Origin: Algorimicrobium echini
Lineage (GTDB): Bacteria > Bacteroidota > Bacteroidia > Flavobacteriales > Flavobacteriaceae
Length of the DNA stretch: 64,000 bases
Direction of reading: 5' to 3'
Assembly (NCBI RefSeq): GCF_900115185.1
Contig: NZ_FOVN01000001.1
Coordinates: forward strand, 186,001-250,000
Of this stretch, positions 46,156 through 56,290 are shown one piece after another; position 1 is the stretch's first letter; each line of letters opens with the position of its first letter. The position numbers and the translations under genes were made by a program. A model generated the notes under the pieces. The model had not been told where the DNA came from. It was given only the letters and a program-made list of their open reading frames with translations, and searched no databases.

Positions 46156-47112
46156 TTATTGAATAAAACCAAACTTCCGTAGTGAGGATAATAAATCCAT
46201 AGATTCTTCCTCAACCCAATTATTGTCATTAATTAGACTACATATTTTATTTTGTTGTTGTTCTGAAAAATCATCTTTTTTTAATCCAGAAAATTCTTTT
46301 TTGCGCCATTTGCTATAATGATGTGGCGAATCTACAGGTAAGGCTTCGCTTAACGATATAGGCTCAATTAATGTAATTGATTTGTCTTTTTCTTGAAAGA
46401 TACTTTTAACTCTTGAAAAAATAGAAAGTCCGTGGTGGTCCCAATCACAAAAATAAAAGAGCGGTAGCTTTAGTTTTGTTGATGGAATAGCTTTTAATGG
46501 ATTGGTATTGTTACCGCCAACGTGCCACAGTTCTATATTATTCTGCTTGTATTCATAAGGTACTTTTAAGCAAGCTAAATTTTCACAAATAACAATCATT
46601 TTAGAGTTTTCGCAATCCACCACAAAACGCCATTGTGCGTTTTTTGGGTCTTTTTCTGGGAACTCGTCTATTTCTAGAAGCTGTAATACCGCATTTCGTA
46701 AACTCGGTCTATTTGTTAAATACTTTGCACCTTTACCTTTAAAGACTCTTGCCGAAAAAGTATATTCAGTTGTAAGATTCTTTTTAAGTTCGTCTTTTTG
46801 ATAAAAAATGAAAGCTAAACTTTTTAAGTCGTCTTCATTATACGTTTTATGGGCGTTACTTTCTAAACCTGCTTTTTGAAAAAAATTAGAATAGTATTCA
46901 AAATAATCCAAAAACTCTTTTTCATAATATTCCTTAAAACCATACTTGGCTTCCAGAATTTTAGGATTGCCCATCTTAGGTTTAATTAACTTTTTTTGCT
47001 TCATCAAAACTTGTTTAACAAAGCTATTGTTACCTATTTTTAGATGGGTTTTATCTTTTTCATACAGTTGGTTAAGACCAATCAAATACTTCCATTCAAC
47101 GTTTTTTCTCAT
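46156..47112 (-). CDS. jetD: Wadjet JetD (TOPRIM nuclease subunit)
   Basis: 318 residues. The C-terminal half is a TOPRIM fold like topoisomerase VI subunit A: IVICENLACL (Glu177) and YFCDWDHHGLSIF (Asp223, Asp225) supply the metal-binding acid set. The N-terminal part is helical and corresponds to the DUF3322-like arm. JetD cuts circular plasmid DNA that has been extruded by JetABC. It is the last gene of jetABCD, 32 bp after jetC. Confidence 0.88.
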   Translation of the reverse strand: MRKNVEWKYLIGLNQLYEKDKTHLKIGNNSFVKQVLMKQKKLIKPKMGNPKILEAKYGFKEYYEKEFLDYFEYYSNFFQKAGLESNAHKTYNEDDLKSLAFIFYQKDELKKNLTTEYTFSARVFKGKGAKYLTNRPSLRNAVLQLLEIDEFPEKDPKNAQWRFVVDCENSKMIVICENLACLKVPYEYKQNNIELWHVGGNNTNPLKAIPSTKLKLPLFYFCDWDHHGLSIFSRVKSIFQEKDKSITLIEPISLSEALPVDSPHHYSKWRKKEFSGLKKDDFSEQQQNKICSLINDNNWVEEESMDLLSSLRKFGFIQ

Positions 47113-47144
47113 TCTTGTTAGGTGCGAATTAGGTTCTTTATAAA

Positions 47145-50100
47145 TTAGTTGTTGTTATTGCCAAAATCGCCAAAAATTGGAACTGGTTCGTAATTGACCT
47201 TATCGGATTCTTCCAAATTGTTATGCAGCAGATAAATGTATTGGTTTAGCATATCAACTTTATAAGGTTGTATTGATAGTGATATGATTTGGTAATCATT
47301 TGCCTTTGCTATATCGTAGAGCATATCAAAATTGCTTCCAAGTCCAGCTGCTTCATCAATTGGCATAAATCGTATTCCATCCCTAACCTTATCTTTTGCA
47401 TCCCTATTAATTAATGAAAGTCTAGCAATACACAAAAGTGCAATTGCTGCATAGGTTTGGCTTGTGCTTCCTGGGTTTCTTTTTCCGTGTAAAGACTGAA
47501 TGGTAAAATTGAGTCCATAGTAAGATTTAGGATTAAGCAATTCCCATACCTTGGGCTTTAGATTCCTAGAGCCACCACATCTGTAAAAAGCTTCTTGCAT
47601 TTTTTCTTCGAGAGACGTGTATTTTTCCAATTCATTAGAAACGCCCTGTAGGTCATTAAAAAGGTTGTTATCGCTCGATACCTTAATATCTTCACGTATT
47701 TTCTCAATAAAATCTTCCATCCAGCTTCTGGGATAACTGCCTTCAAAGTAAATAGACAGTTTTGCCCTGTGGCCACCTGTAATTGTTTTATCGTCGGCAT
47801 CAATAAAATCTCTTATTTTCTTAGAGTAATATATTTGTTCACTTACTTCGGTATTCACTTTGTCAACGACACTTGTTAACTTCTGAAGTTTTCTAATGTT
47901 TAGCTTTTTGTTCTTGATATTTATATCGTCAAGCAATTTTTTGATGCGTGGAATTATTTCATCATCTTCTAAATCCTTTTCCGAAAAAATCTCTTGTGGT
48001 AAAATTTCTGAACAAATCTGTTTAAAATCATCTGTTCCTAAATAACGGTTTTCCTTTTGCTTTAAAAATTCCTTGACCACCAAATCATATTTGATACTAT
48101 ATTGTTTTTGACATTCGGAATGATATATGCTTTTTTCTTCCAAAAAATCTGATGAAATATTGGCTTCTTGGATTTTAGCTTCTGAAACAAGTTTAGAACT
48201 CCCTGAAGTTAATTCTTCTAATTCAATTTTAAATGCATCTATCTCTCTATCTGCATTTTTCAAGTCCTCTACTGCGATGCCATTTTTTGATTCTTCTGTT
48301 AGAATAGAAATAAAAGTATCATATAAATTCTTTTGTTTCTTAAGTTTAGTTTTTAGGTTTTTAAAACCACCCGTATCTTTTGTCTCAAAATTATATTTTG
48401 TAATTAATTGCTGAACATCAGCATTAATTTCAGGAATTGAAATTGTTTTTAGGCTCGTCTCTAATCCTTTAATTAGAGAAGAATTGTCAGTACGCTTTTC
48501 GTCTATTTGCCTGTATGCTTTGTTCGCCTTTTTTAGACCGTCATCAATCTTTTCGTGCTCATCAAGAAGTTTTAAATATCGTTTAATAGCATCCGAGGTT
48601 TCCTCAAACAACTCGTGCTTATTAAACTTGGCATTAACATCTTTTAATTCCCAAGACGAAAAATATGCTGATGGATTTTCGAGTGCAGTCAGCATTTTAT
48701 TTAAGATTGTCCAATTCTTTAGTTCCTTTTCTAAATCTTTGATGTCATTTTCTAACGTTATCCTTTGGTTTAAAAAATAGTCCTTGATTTTATCTGAATT
48801 ACCAGTATCGAATATAGGATCTTTTACATAAGGGATGTATTCACGCACACCACCTAAATCCAACCAAAAACCATTTTCCTCATCCTTTGTAACCTGTAGA
48901 TTTTCAATTAACAGTTTTGGTTCTGGAATGTAACGTGAATTGATTCCATTTGTTGGTTCTTTGGTGGTAATGTTATCGTTTTGATATTTATGTACAACAC
49001 TTTCTTCTTTCCGGCTCAATTTTCTTTTAAGGTTTAACGCCCAATGTGCAAGCGAAGAAGCGTCATCTAAATTATTGAGAACTTTTAATTTCTTTTTTTC
49101 TTCGAGTGAAGACTCAAATCCTTTTAGGGTTTCGGCGATAGTTTGAATGGTGTTTTTGTTGAGTTTGTCATTTTTTCCGAAGAAAACGTAAATACCATTT
49201 TCCTTTAAGAGTGATTTGAACTCTTCTATTCGCTCAATGTCTTGTTTGTTCTTATGATAGTTGTTATAATGTTCTGAAAGTTCTTGTCCATTTTTTTCAA
49301 AATGTTCCATCCAAGAAAAGTACTTTTTCAAGTCGTCGCTTTTCCCTTTCCATAATAATTTTTCTTTAGAGGCCTCTTCAAATTCCTCATCCAAAGCAGG
49401 TGTGTTCAATTTTAGTTTTTCAACTTTGGCTTCGGCAAAATTTCTAAGTCCGCTCAACTTATCTCGATTATTAAAAAAAGCATCCAAACTTTGCACCATA
49501 TCATTATAAGATGATGATATCTGGTAATTTAAATAATGGTATTTTGTGTTTATAAATTCTGTTTTAGCTTTATCCCTTTCCTTTTTTAGATTAAGCAGTT
49601 CTTGCAGTTCTGTTTGTTTATGTGTCAACCTATCTATCTCATCTTTATTAGATTCAAATTGACGGATATCGCCACTCAGTTCATCTACAGCTTTGTCAAA
49701 CTCGTGCTTTAGTTCTTTTTCTTTTTCATTTCCAAAAAGGAATTCTTGAATACGTTCGCTTTTCTTTATGTCCAATGACTCTCTTGAAAATGCTTGAATG
49801 ATTTTAGCATAACTTTTTAAGGATTCTTGGTTGATGGATAAGTCCACTGGAATGATAAAATTTTTAAACAATAGCTTGTGAAATGTATCCATTCGAGTCC
49901 ACGACTCACAGACAAATCCTTTAGTATCGAATATGTGATTTTTTAAATCTTCAATAGGCAACAAACTGTTATCCTTTAAAAAATCTGAAAAACCAAGAGG
50001 ATGGTTGAATGGAACTAACTCGTCCTCTGGTTCAAATTTTTCGCCTTGTTGAATTATAAAAGACCGCGAACTTCCTATGCTTTCAAGATATATTCCTATA

Positions 50101-50396
50101 ACTACAAAAGCATCTTTTTTAAGTTCAATATTTATAAAGGTATAACCCATATCTGTGCCTTTACCAGAAGTTCTCAGCACCATTGTTTTTGGTTTTCTTG
50201 GCTCACTACTATCCGTAGGCGAATGAAATGCACCAGAACCCACAAAGATGAGTTGCAAAAGATCTGCAATCATACTCTTACCAGAACCGCCTTCGCCAAC
50301 AAAGTCTGTTCTAAATGGGTTAAAATCATAATCAAACGATTGATGATGCACAATGCCCAAAGTAGATAGCCTTTTTATTCTAGGGTATCGTTTCAT
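47145..50396 (-). CDS. jetC: Wadjet JetC (SMC/MukB-like ATPase)
   Basis: 1083 residues. Walker A is FVGEGGSGKSMIADLL (about 32-47), long coiled coils fill the middle, and the C-terminal end has GSTSQTYAAIALLCIARL and the Walker B RFMPIDEAAGLG (about 1010). This is the SMC motor of Wadjet, which extrudes DNA loops and recognises small circular DNA. It overlaps jetB by 4 bp (ATGA). Confidence 0.9.
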   Translation of the reverse strand: MKRYPRIKRLSTLGIVHHQSFDYDFNPFRTDFVGEGGSGKSMIADLLQLIFVGSGAFHSPTDSSEPRKPKTMVLRTSGKGTDMGYTFINIELKKDAFVVIGIYLESIGSSRSFIIQQGEKFEPEDELVPFNHPLGFSDFLKDNSLLPIEDLKNHIFDTKGFVCESWTRMDTFHKLLFKNFIIPVDLSINQESLKSYAKIIQAFSRESLDIKKSERIQEFLFGNEKEKELKHEFDKAVDELSGDIRQFESNKDEIDRLTHKQTELQELLNLKKERDKAKTEFINTKYHYLNYQISSSYNDMVQSLDAFFNNRDKLSGLRNFAEAKVEKLKLNTPALDEEFEEASKEKLLWKGKSDDLKKYFSWMEHFEKNGQELSEHYNNYHKNKQDIERIEEFKSLLKENGIYVFFGKNDKLNKNTIQTIAETLKGFESSLEEKKKLKVLNNLDDASSLAHWALNLKRKLSRKEESVVHKYQNDNITTKEPTNGINSRYIPEPKLLIENLQVTKDEENGFWLDLGGVREYIPYVKDPIFDTGNSDKIKDYFLNQRITLENDIKDLEKELKNWTILNKMLTALENPSAYFSSWELKDVNAKFNKHELFEETSDAIKRYLKLLDEHEKIDDGLKKANKAYRQIDEKRTDNSSLIKGLETSLKTISIPEINADVQQLITKYNFETKDTGGFKNLKTKLKKQKNLYDTFISILTEESKNGIAVEDLKNADREIDAFKIELEELTSGSSKLVSEAKIQEANISSDFLEEKSIYHSECQKQYSIKYDLVVKEFLKQKENRYLGTDDFKQICSEILPQEIFSEKDLEDDEIIPRIKKLLDDINIKNKKLNIRKLQKLTSVVDKVNTEVSEQIYYSKKIRDFIDADDKTITGGHRAKLSIYFEGSYPRSWMEDFIEKIREDIKVSSDNNLFNDLQGVSNELEKYTSLEEKMQEAFYRCGGSRNLKPKVWELLNPKSYYGLNFTIQSLHGKRNPGSTSQTYAAIALLCIARLSLINRDAKDKVRDGIRFMPIDEAAGLGSNFDMLYDIAKANDYQIISLSIQPYKVDMLNQYIYLLHNNLEESDKVNYEPVPIFGDFGNNNN

Positions 50397-51040
50397 CTCA
50401 ATTCATTTAGTGTTTCGTCCATATTGTTTATTAAATCTTCGTGAATGGCAATCAACCTGTCAAAAGCAGGTAACAAATCGAACTCATCATCGTTTAGCGT
50501 TACCCAACCTATCTTTTTAAATTCCCTGAGTGCTGATTCTACGGTTGCATCTATAGTTTCATCGTTCAAATTACCAGGATTGGTGTTCCTTGATTTTGCA
50601 ATCAACCTATAAATACCAGGTTTTAAATCTTCATAATCAATCCTTATCTTTTTTTGTAGGTCTTTTACCGAAACCACATCAACTTGGTTGTCAATGAAAA
50701 ATATCTTGTAAATAACAAACCCGATTATAACGTGCTCACTTTTCATATGATGTCTATGTCCTGCATCTATCTTACCTCTTGAGGAACCAATAAAATCCAA
50801 AAAATAGTAACCACTCGCTTCTGTACCACCAAATGTCAATTCAACATTGAATAAAAATCGATAATATGCCTTTAAACTATCAATGTTTGAATAGATATAA
50901 TTGTAGAACCTTGCCTGATTGCCTTCCCTTTGAAAATGTACACCATCTTTTAACATATAGTCCAGAGAGGCAAATAGTTCTTGGGTGTCCGGATGATTTA
51001 AAAATTGTACCCTTATATCTTCTGTATGTTCATTTTCCAT
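50393..51040 (-). CDS. jetB: Wadjet JetB (MukE-like)
   Basis: 215 residues with a MukE-like winged-helix organisation: FNHPDTQELFASLDYMLKDG, the LKAYYRFLFNVELTF stretch, IGFVIYKIFFIDN and REFKKIGWVTLNDDEFDLLPAFDRL. JetB joins the JetA kleisin to the SMC heads. It overlaps jetA by 28 bp and jetC by 4 bp, so the subunits are made together. Confidence 0.85.
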   Translation of the reverse strand: MENEHTEDIRVQFLNHPDTQELFASLDYMLKDGVHFQREGNQARFYNYIYSNIDSLKAYYRFLFNVELTFGGTEASGYYFLDFIGSSRGKIDAGHRHHMKSEHVIIGFVIYKIFFIDNQVDVVSVKDLQKKIRIDYEDLKPGIYRLIAKSRNTNPGNLNDETIDATVESALREFKKIGWVTLNDDEFDLLPAFDRLIAIHEDLINNMDETLNELR

Positions 51041-52335
51041 AAACTTATGTGTTCTATTTTACTATTGGTCTGCTTTATTTTGTACATTTTAAAATCAAAA
51101 TCATTTGATTTACGTGCTTGTTGAATTGAACTGTAAATTGCACTTACAGCTATTTGTCCATCGTTAGTCTCTTCCATTATTTTAAAGAAAGTTGCAGATA
51201 GGTCAATAGTTCCTCTCAATTCTATTTCGGCAATAATGTGTTGTTCCCATTTCCTAATCAAATCCTGTTGACTGAGTATCCTTAAAATACCTTGCGTATT
51301 TTCTTTAATCTTAACTTTATTTGTTTTGTAAATAGTTCGTTTTTTTGGTTTTGAAGGGAACAATTCTCTTTCACGCTCAATAATTGTAAAGTTGGGTGTA
51401 TCTATATGCAAAGCAGGATTATTAATATTTTTTGGCAAAAGTGTTTCTTTCCTACCATTGACTGTACTTTTATCTAATAAGAAATGTAGAAATTTTTCAA
51501 TTTTACTATTAAACTGTGGCCTGTTTAAAATAGCGAACAACTGTCTGATTTTTGGTTGAATTCTATCTAGTTTTCTATCAATGGAATCTAACCTTTCGTT
51601 GAGATATTTTATAAAGAAATGAACCTCTGCAATTAAATCGTCTGTTTCAGAATCGGTGTCTTCTCGCTTTTCTAGGATTGATCGTATAATTTTGGTTTCG
51701 CTATATGCTGATGCAAGTTCTCTGCTTTGCTCTTGTGCTTTATCCAAGTTGTTTTCAACTTCTTTTAGAAGATCAATAAATTTTTTATCGGAATTAGTGG
51801 GATTATTTTTAAGCTTATTTACCGATTCTATAATCTGTCTGTCCAAAAAATCTACCTGTTCTCTGAGGTCGGGTTCATATTTTCTGAACTCGGATGTGAG
51901 CCAAAATTTTAAATCCTCTAAGGTTTCCCTTTGCCTTAATGAAGCCGTGAGCAAACTACAAATCTTTTCGATATGAGTAGGACTAAAATTACCTTCCAAG
52001 GTTTCCTTTGCGTAAGTATAAAATCTATAGGCATAATCTTTAAAATAGTATTTTTGGGTTTCTTGATTATAGTCTAAAAAGTATTCCTGAAGCTCTTCAA
52101 TGTGCGCACTGTAAATTTCCTTTGGATACCTTTCATTTGGTTTGCTTATCTGTGCAAATGCATCGTGAAGGTCTTTTTCGATGAATTTTCCATCAGGCAG
52201 TGATTTATTTTCAATTTTCTCAAATAAAACCATAACTGCCAACCCTACTTCTTTCTTAGGAAAAAGCAGTTGATAAACACCGGGTTCTTTAATCTCTTTT
52301 ACAAAGTCAAAATTTATTTTATCTGTTTCGTTCAA
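51013..52335 (-). CDS. jetA: Wadjet JetA (MukF-like kleisin)
   Basis: 440 residues; an N-terminal winged-helix region (ELPKKEVGLAVMVLFEKIE-like) and long helices around 185-275 precede a C-terminal winged helix, as in MukF-type kleisins. It begins the jetABCD operon. The start codon is TTG at 52335, with no ATG nearby in frame. JetA links the two SMC heads. Assignment rests on size, order and partners as much as on sequence. Confidence 0.82.
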   Translation of the reverse strand: MNETDKINFDFVKEIKEPGVYQLLFPKKEVGLAVMVLFEKIENKSLPDGKFIEKDLHDAFAQISKPNERYPKEIYSAHIEELQEYFLDYNQETQKYYFKDYAYRFYTYAKETLEGNFSPTHIEKICSLLTASLRQRETLEDLKFWLTSEFRKYEPDLREQVDFLDRQIIESVNKLKNNPTNSDKKFIDLLKEVENNLDKAQEQSRELASAYSETKIIRSILEKREDTDSETDDLIAEVHFFIKYLNERLDSIDRKLDRIQPKIRQLFAILNRPQFNSKIEKFLHFLLDKSTVNGRKETLLPKNINNPALHIDTPNFTIIERERELFPSKPKKRTIYKTNKVKIKENTQGILRILSQQDLIRKWEQHIIAEIELRGTIDLSATFFKIMEETNDGQIAVSAIYSSIQQARKSNDFDFKMYKIKQTNSKIEHISLWKMNIQKI

Positions 52336-52506
52336 TTTTAATATTCAATCGTTTTTTTTAGTGAAAAATCCTATAAATATAATTAATTGAATTTACCTTA
52401 TTTACAGTTATTCGCATTTTTGTTAAGCAGAAGCTTTAATTCGGTATATAACAAACGAAATAGTGACTTTAAACAAACAAAAACTTCATTAAATAGTTCT
52501 TTCATC

Positions 52507-53136
52507 TTATTGGTTTAAGGTTCTAAAAATCAAATAGGCTAGACGTTTTATGTGGCTTGAACTTGATAAGTAATGACCTTCATCCCAATTACTCAAAAAA
52601 CCCAATTCCAAAAGCACAGAAGGACATTCAGCTATTGTTTCTTGCAACACCTGAAAATTTGCAAACTTCACACCTCTACTCTCAAAACCAAGCTTCGTAT
52701 TGAGTGCATCTTGCATTCGAAAAGCAAACCATATGGAATCATCTTGATATTTTGATTGCTTATTGCTCACATATACTTCCACACCTCTCGCATTAGGGTT
52801 ATCCGAATGATTACAATGCAACGACACAAACAAATCAGCTTTTAGAGCTTTTGCTAGCTTCGTTCTATCCGATAAAGAAATAAGTGTATCTCTATACCTG
52901 GTCAGATAAATATCGAGCGGATTTTCCAAATCATCATTCTGCTTCAAAATGGCATTTGCAATAGCCAAAACCACATTCTTTTCTTGGATGCCATTTACAC
53001 CTATTGCACCAGCATCTTTTCCACCGTGCCCAACATCAATTACAATTCGTTTTTGGGTTGTGGTTTCCTGCCCAAAAATGAAGCACATTTTTAGAAGCAA
53101 AATCACAAAACTGACGTTTTTGAGCACTTTTTTCAT
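52507..53136 (-). CDS. N-acetylmuramoyl-L-alanine amidase
   Basis: About 209 residues from ATG 53136, chosen because a signal peptide (MKKVLKNVSFVILLLKMCFIFGQ) follows; a longer start at 53172 is less likely. The Amidase_3 zinc ligands are visible in VIDVGHGGKDAG, QEKNVV and SLHCNHSDN, and the catalytic Glu in VLLELGFLSN. It cuts peptidoglycan cross-bridges and may open the wall for the conjugation channel, as other ICE-encoded hydrolases do. It is transcribed away from the tra genes. Confidence 0.88.
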   Translation of the reverse strand: MKKVLKNVSFVILLLKMCFIFGQETTTQKRIVIDVGHGGKDAGAIGVNGIQEKNVVLAIANAILKQNDDLENPLDIYLTRYRDTLISLSDRTKLAKALKADLFVSLHCNHSDNPNARGVEVYVSNKQSKYQDDSIWFAFRMQDALNTKLGFESRGVKFANFQVLQETIAECPSVLLELGFLSNWDEGHYLSSSSHIKRLAYLIFRTLNQ

Positions 53137-53219
53137 TTTCAAGTTTTGGGTTATTAACAATTCAACTTCCAAAAATCATAAAATTTGATACCAAATAACA
53201 ACAACGGAATTCAAACAAT

Positions 53220-53251
53220 ATCAAATAATATTTTATTCACAAATATTTGAT
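53220..53251. promoter_or_regulatory. Inverted repeat between amidase and tra operon
   Basis: ATCAAATA (53220-53227) and TATTTGAT (53244-53251) are exact reverse complements in the 189-bp divergent gap. It could be an operator shared by both directions. The region is AT-rich, so chance is possible. Confidence 0.35.
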
Positions 53252-53325
53252 TTTCAGTTATTTGTAAGCAAATATATGTAAATTTCCAATAACAAAAACA
53301 ACACAAAATTTTAAACCGTTACGTT

Positions 53326-53613
53326 ATGAAAAATTCAATCTATCTATCAACTTTTCTGTCTTTGCTCTCAACATCGCTATTCGCACAAATTGGTGGCATT
53401 GAAGATTCCGTAAATGATGTAGGCGATACTATAAGAACCATCTTTCCAATTCTGCTCGGTGTCATTTTTCTAGTCGGTTTCCTCTTTAATGCAGGACATT
53501 TCTTTGGCGAGAACGCAGATTTAAAAAAAGGTATTACTAGAGTTCTGGTATTCGTGTTAATTGCGGGTGCTGTTGTTGGAATATTTACTTATCTAATTGG
53601 AATCGTGGTATAA
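53326..53613 (+). CDS. traE: TraE-family (DUF4134) conjugation protein
   Basis: 95 residues with a signal peptide (to LFAQ, about residue 21) and two transmembrane helices, like VirB2-type small membrane subunits. The mature part starts IGGIEDSVNDVGDTIRTIFPILLG. It opens the tra operon; its stop overlaps the traF start in TAATG. Confidence 0.85.
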   Translation: MKNSIYLSTFLSLLSTSLFAQIGGIEDSVNDVGDTIRTIFPILLGVIFLVGFLFNAGHFFGENADLKKGITRVLVFVLIAGAVVGIFTYLIGIVV

Positions 53614-53897
53614 TGAAGCGGTTCGAGGTCTATAGAAATATTAGGAAAAAGGCGGTCATTTTTGGGCTGCCCATTTCCCTGTTTGCCCTAATGATGATGT
53701 CCATACTTGGATCCTTAATGATTATTATTTTTTCATTCAGTTTCGGGATAATCATAGGTGTCTTAATTTTTAATGCTGCGCTTTATATCGCCTTAACTAG
53801 AATCACAAACAATCCACAACTATTTCAGATGGCGAAAGCCTTCCCAAGAATCATCAGTAACAAAAGAAATTCAGGCTTTGATTATGAACAAGATTAA
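53613..53897 (+). CDS. traF: TraF-family (DUF4133) conjugation protein
   Basis: 94 residues with a basic N-terminus (RFEVYRNIRKKAVIFGLP) and two transmembrane helices, similar in size and layout to VirB3-like DUF4133. It overlaps traE by 1 base and traG by 14 bases. It probably sits in the inner membrane and helps assemble the transfer channel. Confidence 0.82.
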   Translation: MKRFEVYRNIRKKAVIFGLPISLFALMMMSILGSLMIIIFSFSFGIIIGVLIFNAALYIALTRITNNPQLFQMAKAFPRIISNKRNSGFDYEQD

Positions 53898-56280
53898 CCT
53901 TTCGGCATATCAACCCATTGCGGATATTCAGGACAATATCGTGTTTGCCAACAATGGCAATGTGATATTGTGCTATGAGGGAAATCTACCGGAAATCTAC
54001 TCGCTTTCCGAAAAGGATTTTGAAGATATGCACGGTGCCTGGTTTCAGGCCTTAAAATCTTTGCCAGTTGCTACGGTTGTTCATAAACAGGATATTTATT
54101 TGAAGAAATCATATACCTCAGGACAACTTCCGAATTCAACCTTTTTAGAAAAAGCTACACACGAGCATTTTAAAGGTCGTGGGCATATTGAACATAAATG
54201 TTATCTGTTCTTTATTCTGACTAAAAACAAGGCACTCAACAATTCCAAATACGTTAACCCTTTCCGAAAGGTTTCAAAGGGAATCGTTCAGAAACTGGAC
54301 GATAACGTAAAAAGCTTTGCCAACTCGGTAAGCGATTCCGTTTCTTTTATCAATAATAGCCGAAAAATGGAATTTCTACCACTCAATGCTGAGAAAATTC
54401 AGAAACTAACCAACGGTTATTTCAATGGTTTCAACGAAGGCTTTGATACAGATATTATACTTGAAAAGAAAAGCGTCAATATTGGCGAAAACCATTTTGA
54501 TGCCCTGGCCATCAACAGCGAACTGTGCTTTGGCGAAAGTGTGCAGAGCAGCAAAACCAATGAGAAATTCACTTCAGACGATTTTGTGTTTCATCAAGGG
54601 TTTATTGATGGCTTAGGGCTTACGCTTAACGAAAATCATATTGTCAATCAAATTCTATATCTCGATGACAAACAAAAGTGGCGCAAGCTGCTCGATAAAA
54701 AAGTTGAAGAATTGAATAAAAGTTCCAACTTCGGTTCGCAGAACAAAGTGATTCTGGGTAAAATCCAACATATTCTTGACCAAATCAATGCCGATGATAA
54801 TGCACGGATTATTCGTGGTCATCTCAATATTGTCTATTGGGCAAAGGAAGCCAAAAAACTGGACAAAATCACATCCAAAATCAAGACCGAATTTAAGGAA
54901 CTGGATATCATCCCATATTATCCACGTGGCGAAGAGCGTAAAAACTATATTCTTAATAGTTACTGCTGCTTTTCTTCCAACTTTTCAAATAACGATTTAT
55001 ATGTAACAGATTTAAAGCACGCTCTGTGTCTGTTCATTAACAATACCAATTACAAATCCGATAACACCGGAATCATCTTCAATGATAGAGAACATAACAT
55101 TCCAGTGCTAAAAGATGTTTGGGATGAAAAAAAGAAACGGATAAAGGCACGGAATTTTGCCATTTTTGCACCAACAGGCGAAGGCAAATCCTTTTTGGCA
55201 AACAATATTCTGCGCCAATATTTTGAAAGTGGTGTACGGTTGGTCATTATTGATTTAGGTGGTTCTTACACCAAATTCGCCAAGCTCTATCCTGAAAAAT
55301 ATACGGTTCTCAGATATGAAAGCGGTAAAAACTTAGGCATCAATCCATTTTACATCAGCGATGTTAAAGACTTGACACCTGAACGTTTGGAAGACCTATC
55401 TGTTTTCCTTTTTGAACTGTTCGCTTCAGATTTAAAAGTTACAAAAGCACAATCAGTCTCGGTTAAAAAGATATTGCGTCACTATTATAATAACACCTCA
55501 GAAAATCATTCGTTAGATGGTTTTTACAGCTTTATAGAAAGGAAACAAAAAGACCTTTTAGATACCCTAAAAATCCATCCCGACTACTTCAACATAACGA
55601 GCTTTTTGCACGTAATGTCCGAATATGTCGGCGATGGTCTATACAGCTTCCTTTTTGAAGTAAGCGAAGACCAAACCTATAAAATCGAAGATAAACGATT
55701 GATTGTTTTTGAGCTCGATGAAGTCAAGGACAATAAGGAAATCCTGTCCGTAATGTTGAAGCTGATTAAATCTGCCATCCAAAGAACCATTTGGAAAAAC
55801 CGTGCTGAAAAAGGCATTATCTTATTTGATGAGTTTGCAAAGCAACTGAAGTTTGAAAATGTACTGGAAAGCGTGGAGTTCTACTATCAAGCCATCCGTA
55901 AACAAAACGGTGCGATTGGGATTATTCTACAATCCATCAATCAGCTTCCAAACAATTCCACTTCAGCGAGTATTTTGGAAAACACACAGGTTATTTACAG
56001 CTTGAATAATGAAAAGGGATATGATGAATTAGTAAAAAGGCTCAATCTATCCAGTCACGATTTAAACCAACTAAAGTCTATTAAAAACAATCTTTCCGGT
56101 CCACGGAAATACACCGAAATGTTCATCAAAATCGGTAGGGAAAGCAACATTTTCCGGTTGGAAGTGCCAAAAGAAGTTTATGCGGCTTACTTAACCGATG
56201 GACAGGAAAATGAGGAAATTATGAAGCTCTACGACGAGCATTACGATATGGAAAAAGCAATAATTCAATTTACATCTTAA
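53884..56280 (+). CDS. traG: TraG-family conjugation ATPase (VirB4-like)
   Basis: 798 residues from ATG 53884, preferred to a TTG 6 bp upstream. The P-loop is FAPTGEGKSFLANNIL and Walker B is GIILFDEFAKQLKF. VVIIDLGGSYTKFAKLYPEKY-like text follows the first motif, as in Bacteroidetes TraG. It powers pilus/channel assembly or substrate transfer. It overlaps traF and is 10 bp before traI. Confidence 0.9.
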   Translation: MNKINLSAYQPIADIQDNIVFANNGNVILCYEGNLPEIYSLSEKDFEDMHGAWFQALKSLPVATVVHKQDIYLKKSYTSGQLPNSTFLEKATHEHFKGRGHIEHKCYLFFILTKNKALNNSKYVNPFRKVSKGIVQKLDDNVKSFANSVSDSVSFINNSRKMEFLPLNAEKIQKLTNGYFNGFNEGFDTDIILEKKSVNIGENHFDALAINSELCFGESVQSSKTNEKFTSDDFVFHQGFIDGLGLTLNENHIVNQILYLDDKQKWRKLLDKKVEELNKSSNFGSQNKVILGKIQHILDQINADDNARIIRGHLNIVYWAKEAKKLDKITSKIKTEFKELDIIPYYPRGEERKNYILNSYCCFSSNFSNNDLYVTDLKHALCLFINNTNYKSDNTGIIFNDREHNIPVLKDVWDEKKKRIKARNFAIFAPTGEGKSFLANNILRQYFESGVRLVIIDLGGSYTKFAKLYPEKYTVLRYESGKNLGINPFYISDVKDLTPERLEDLSVFLFELFASDLKVTKAQSVSVKKILRHYYNNTSENHSLDGFYSFIERKQKDLLDTLKIHPDYFNITSFLHVMSEYVGDGLYSFLFEVSEDQTYKIEDKRLIVFELDEVKDNKEILSVMLKLIKSAIQRTIWKNRAEKGIILFDEFAKQLKFENVLESVEFYYQAIRKQNGAIGIILQSINQLPNNSTSASILENTQVIYSLNNEKGYDELVKRLNLSSHDLNQLKSIKNNLSGPRKYTEMFIKIGRESNIFRLEVPKEVYAAYLTDGQENEEIMKLYDEHYDMEKAIIQFTS

Positions 56281-56290
56281 AACAAATATT

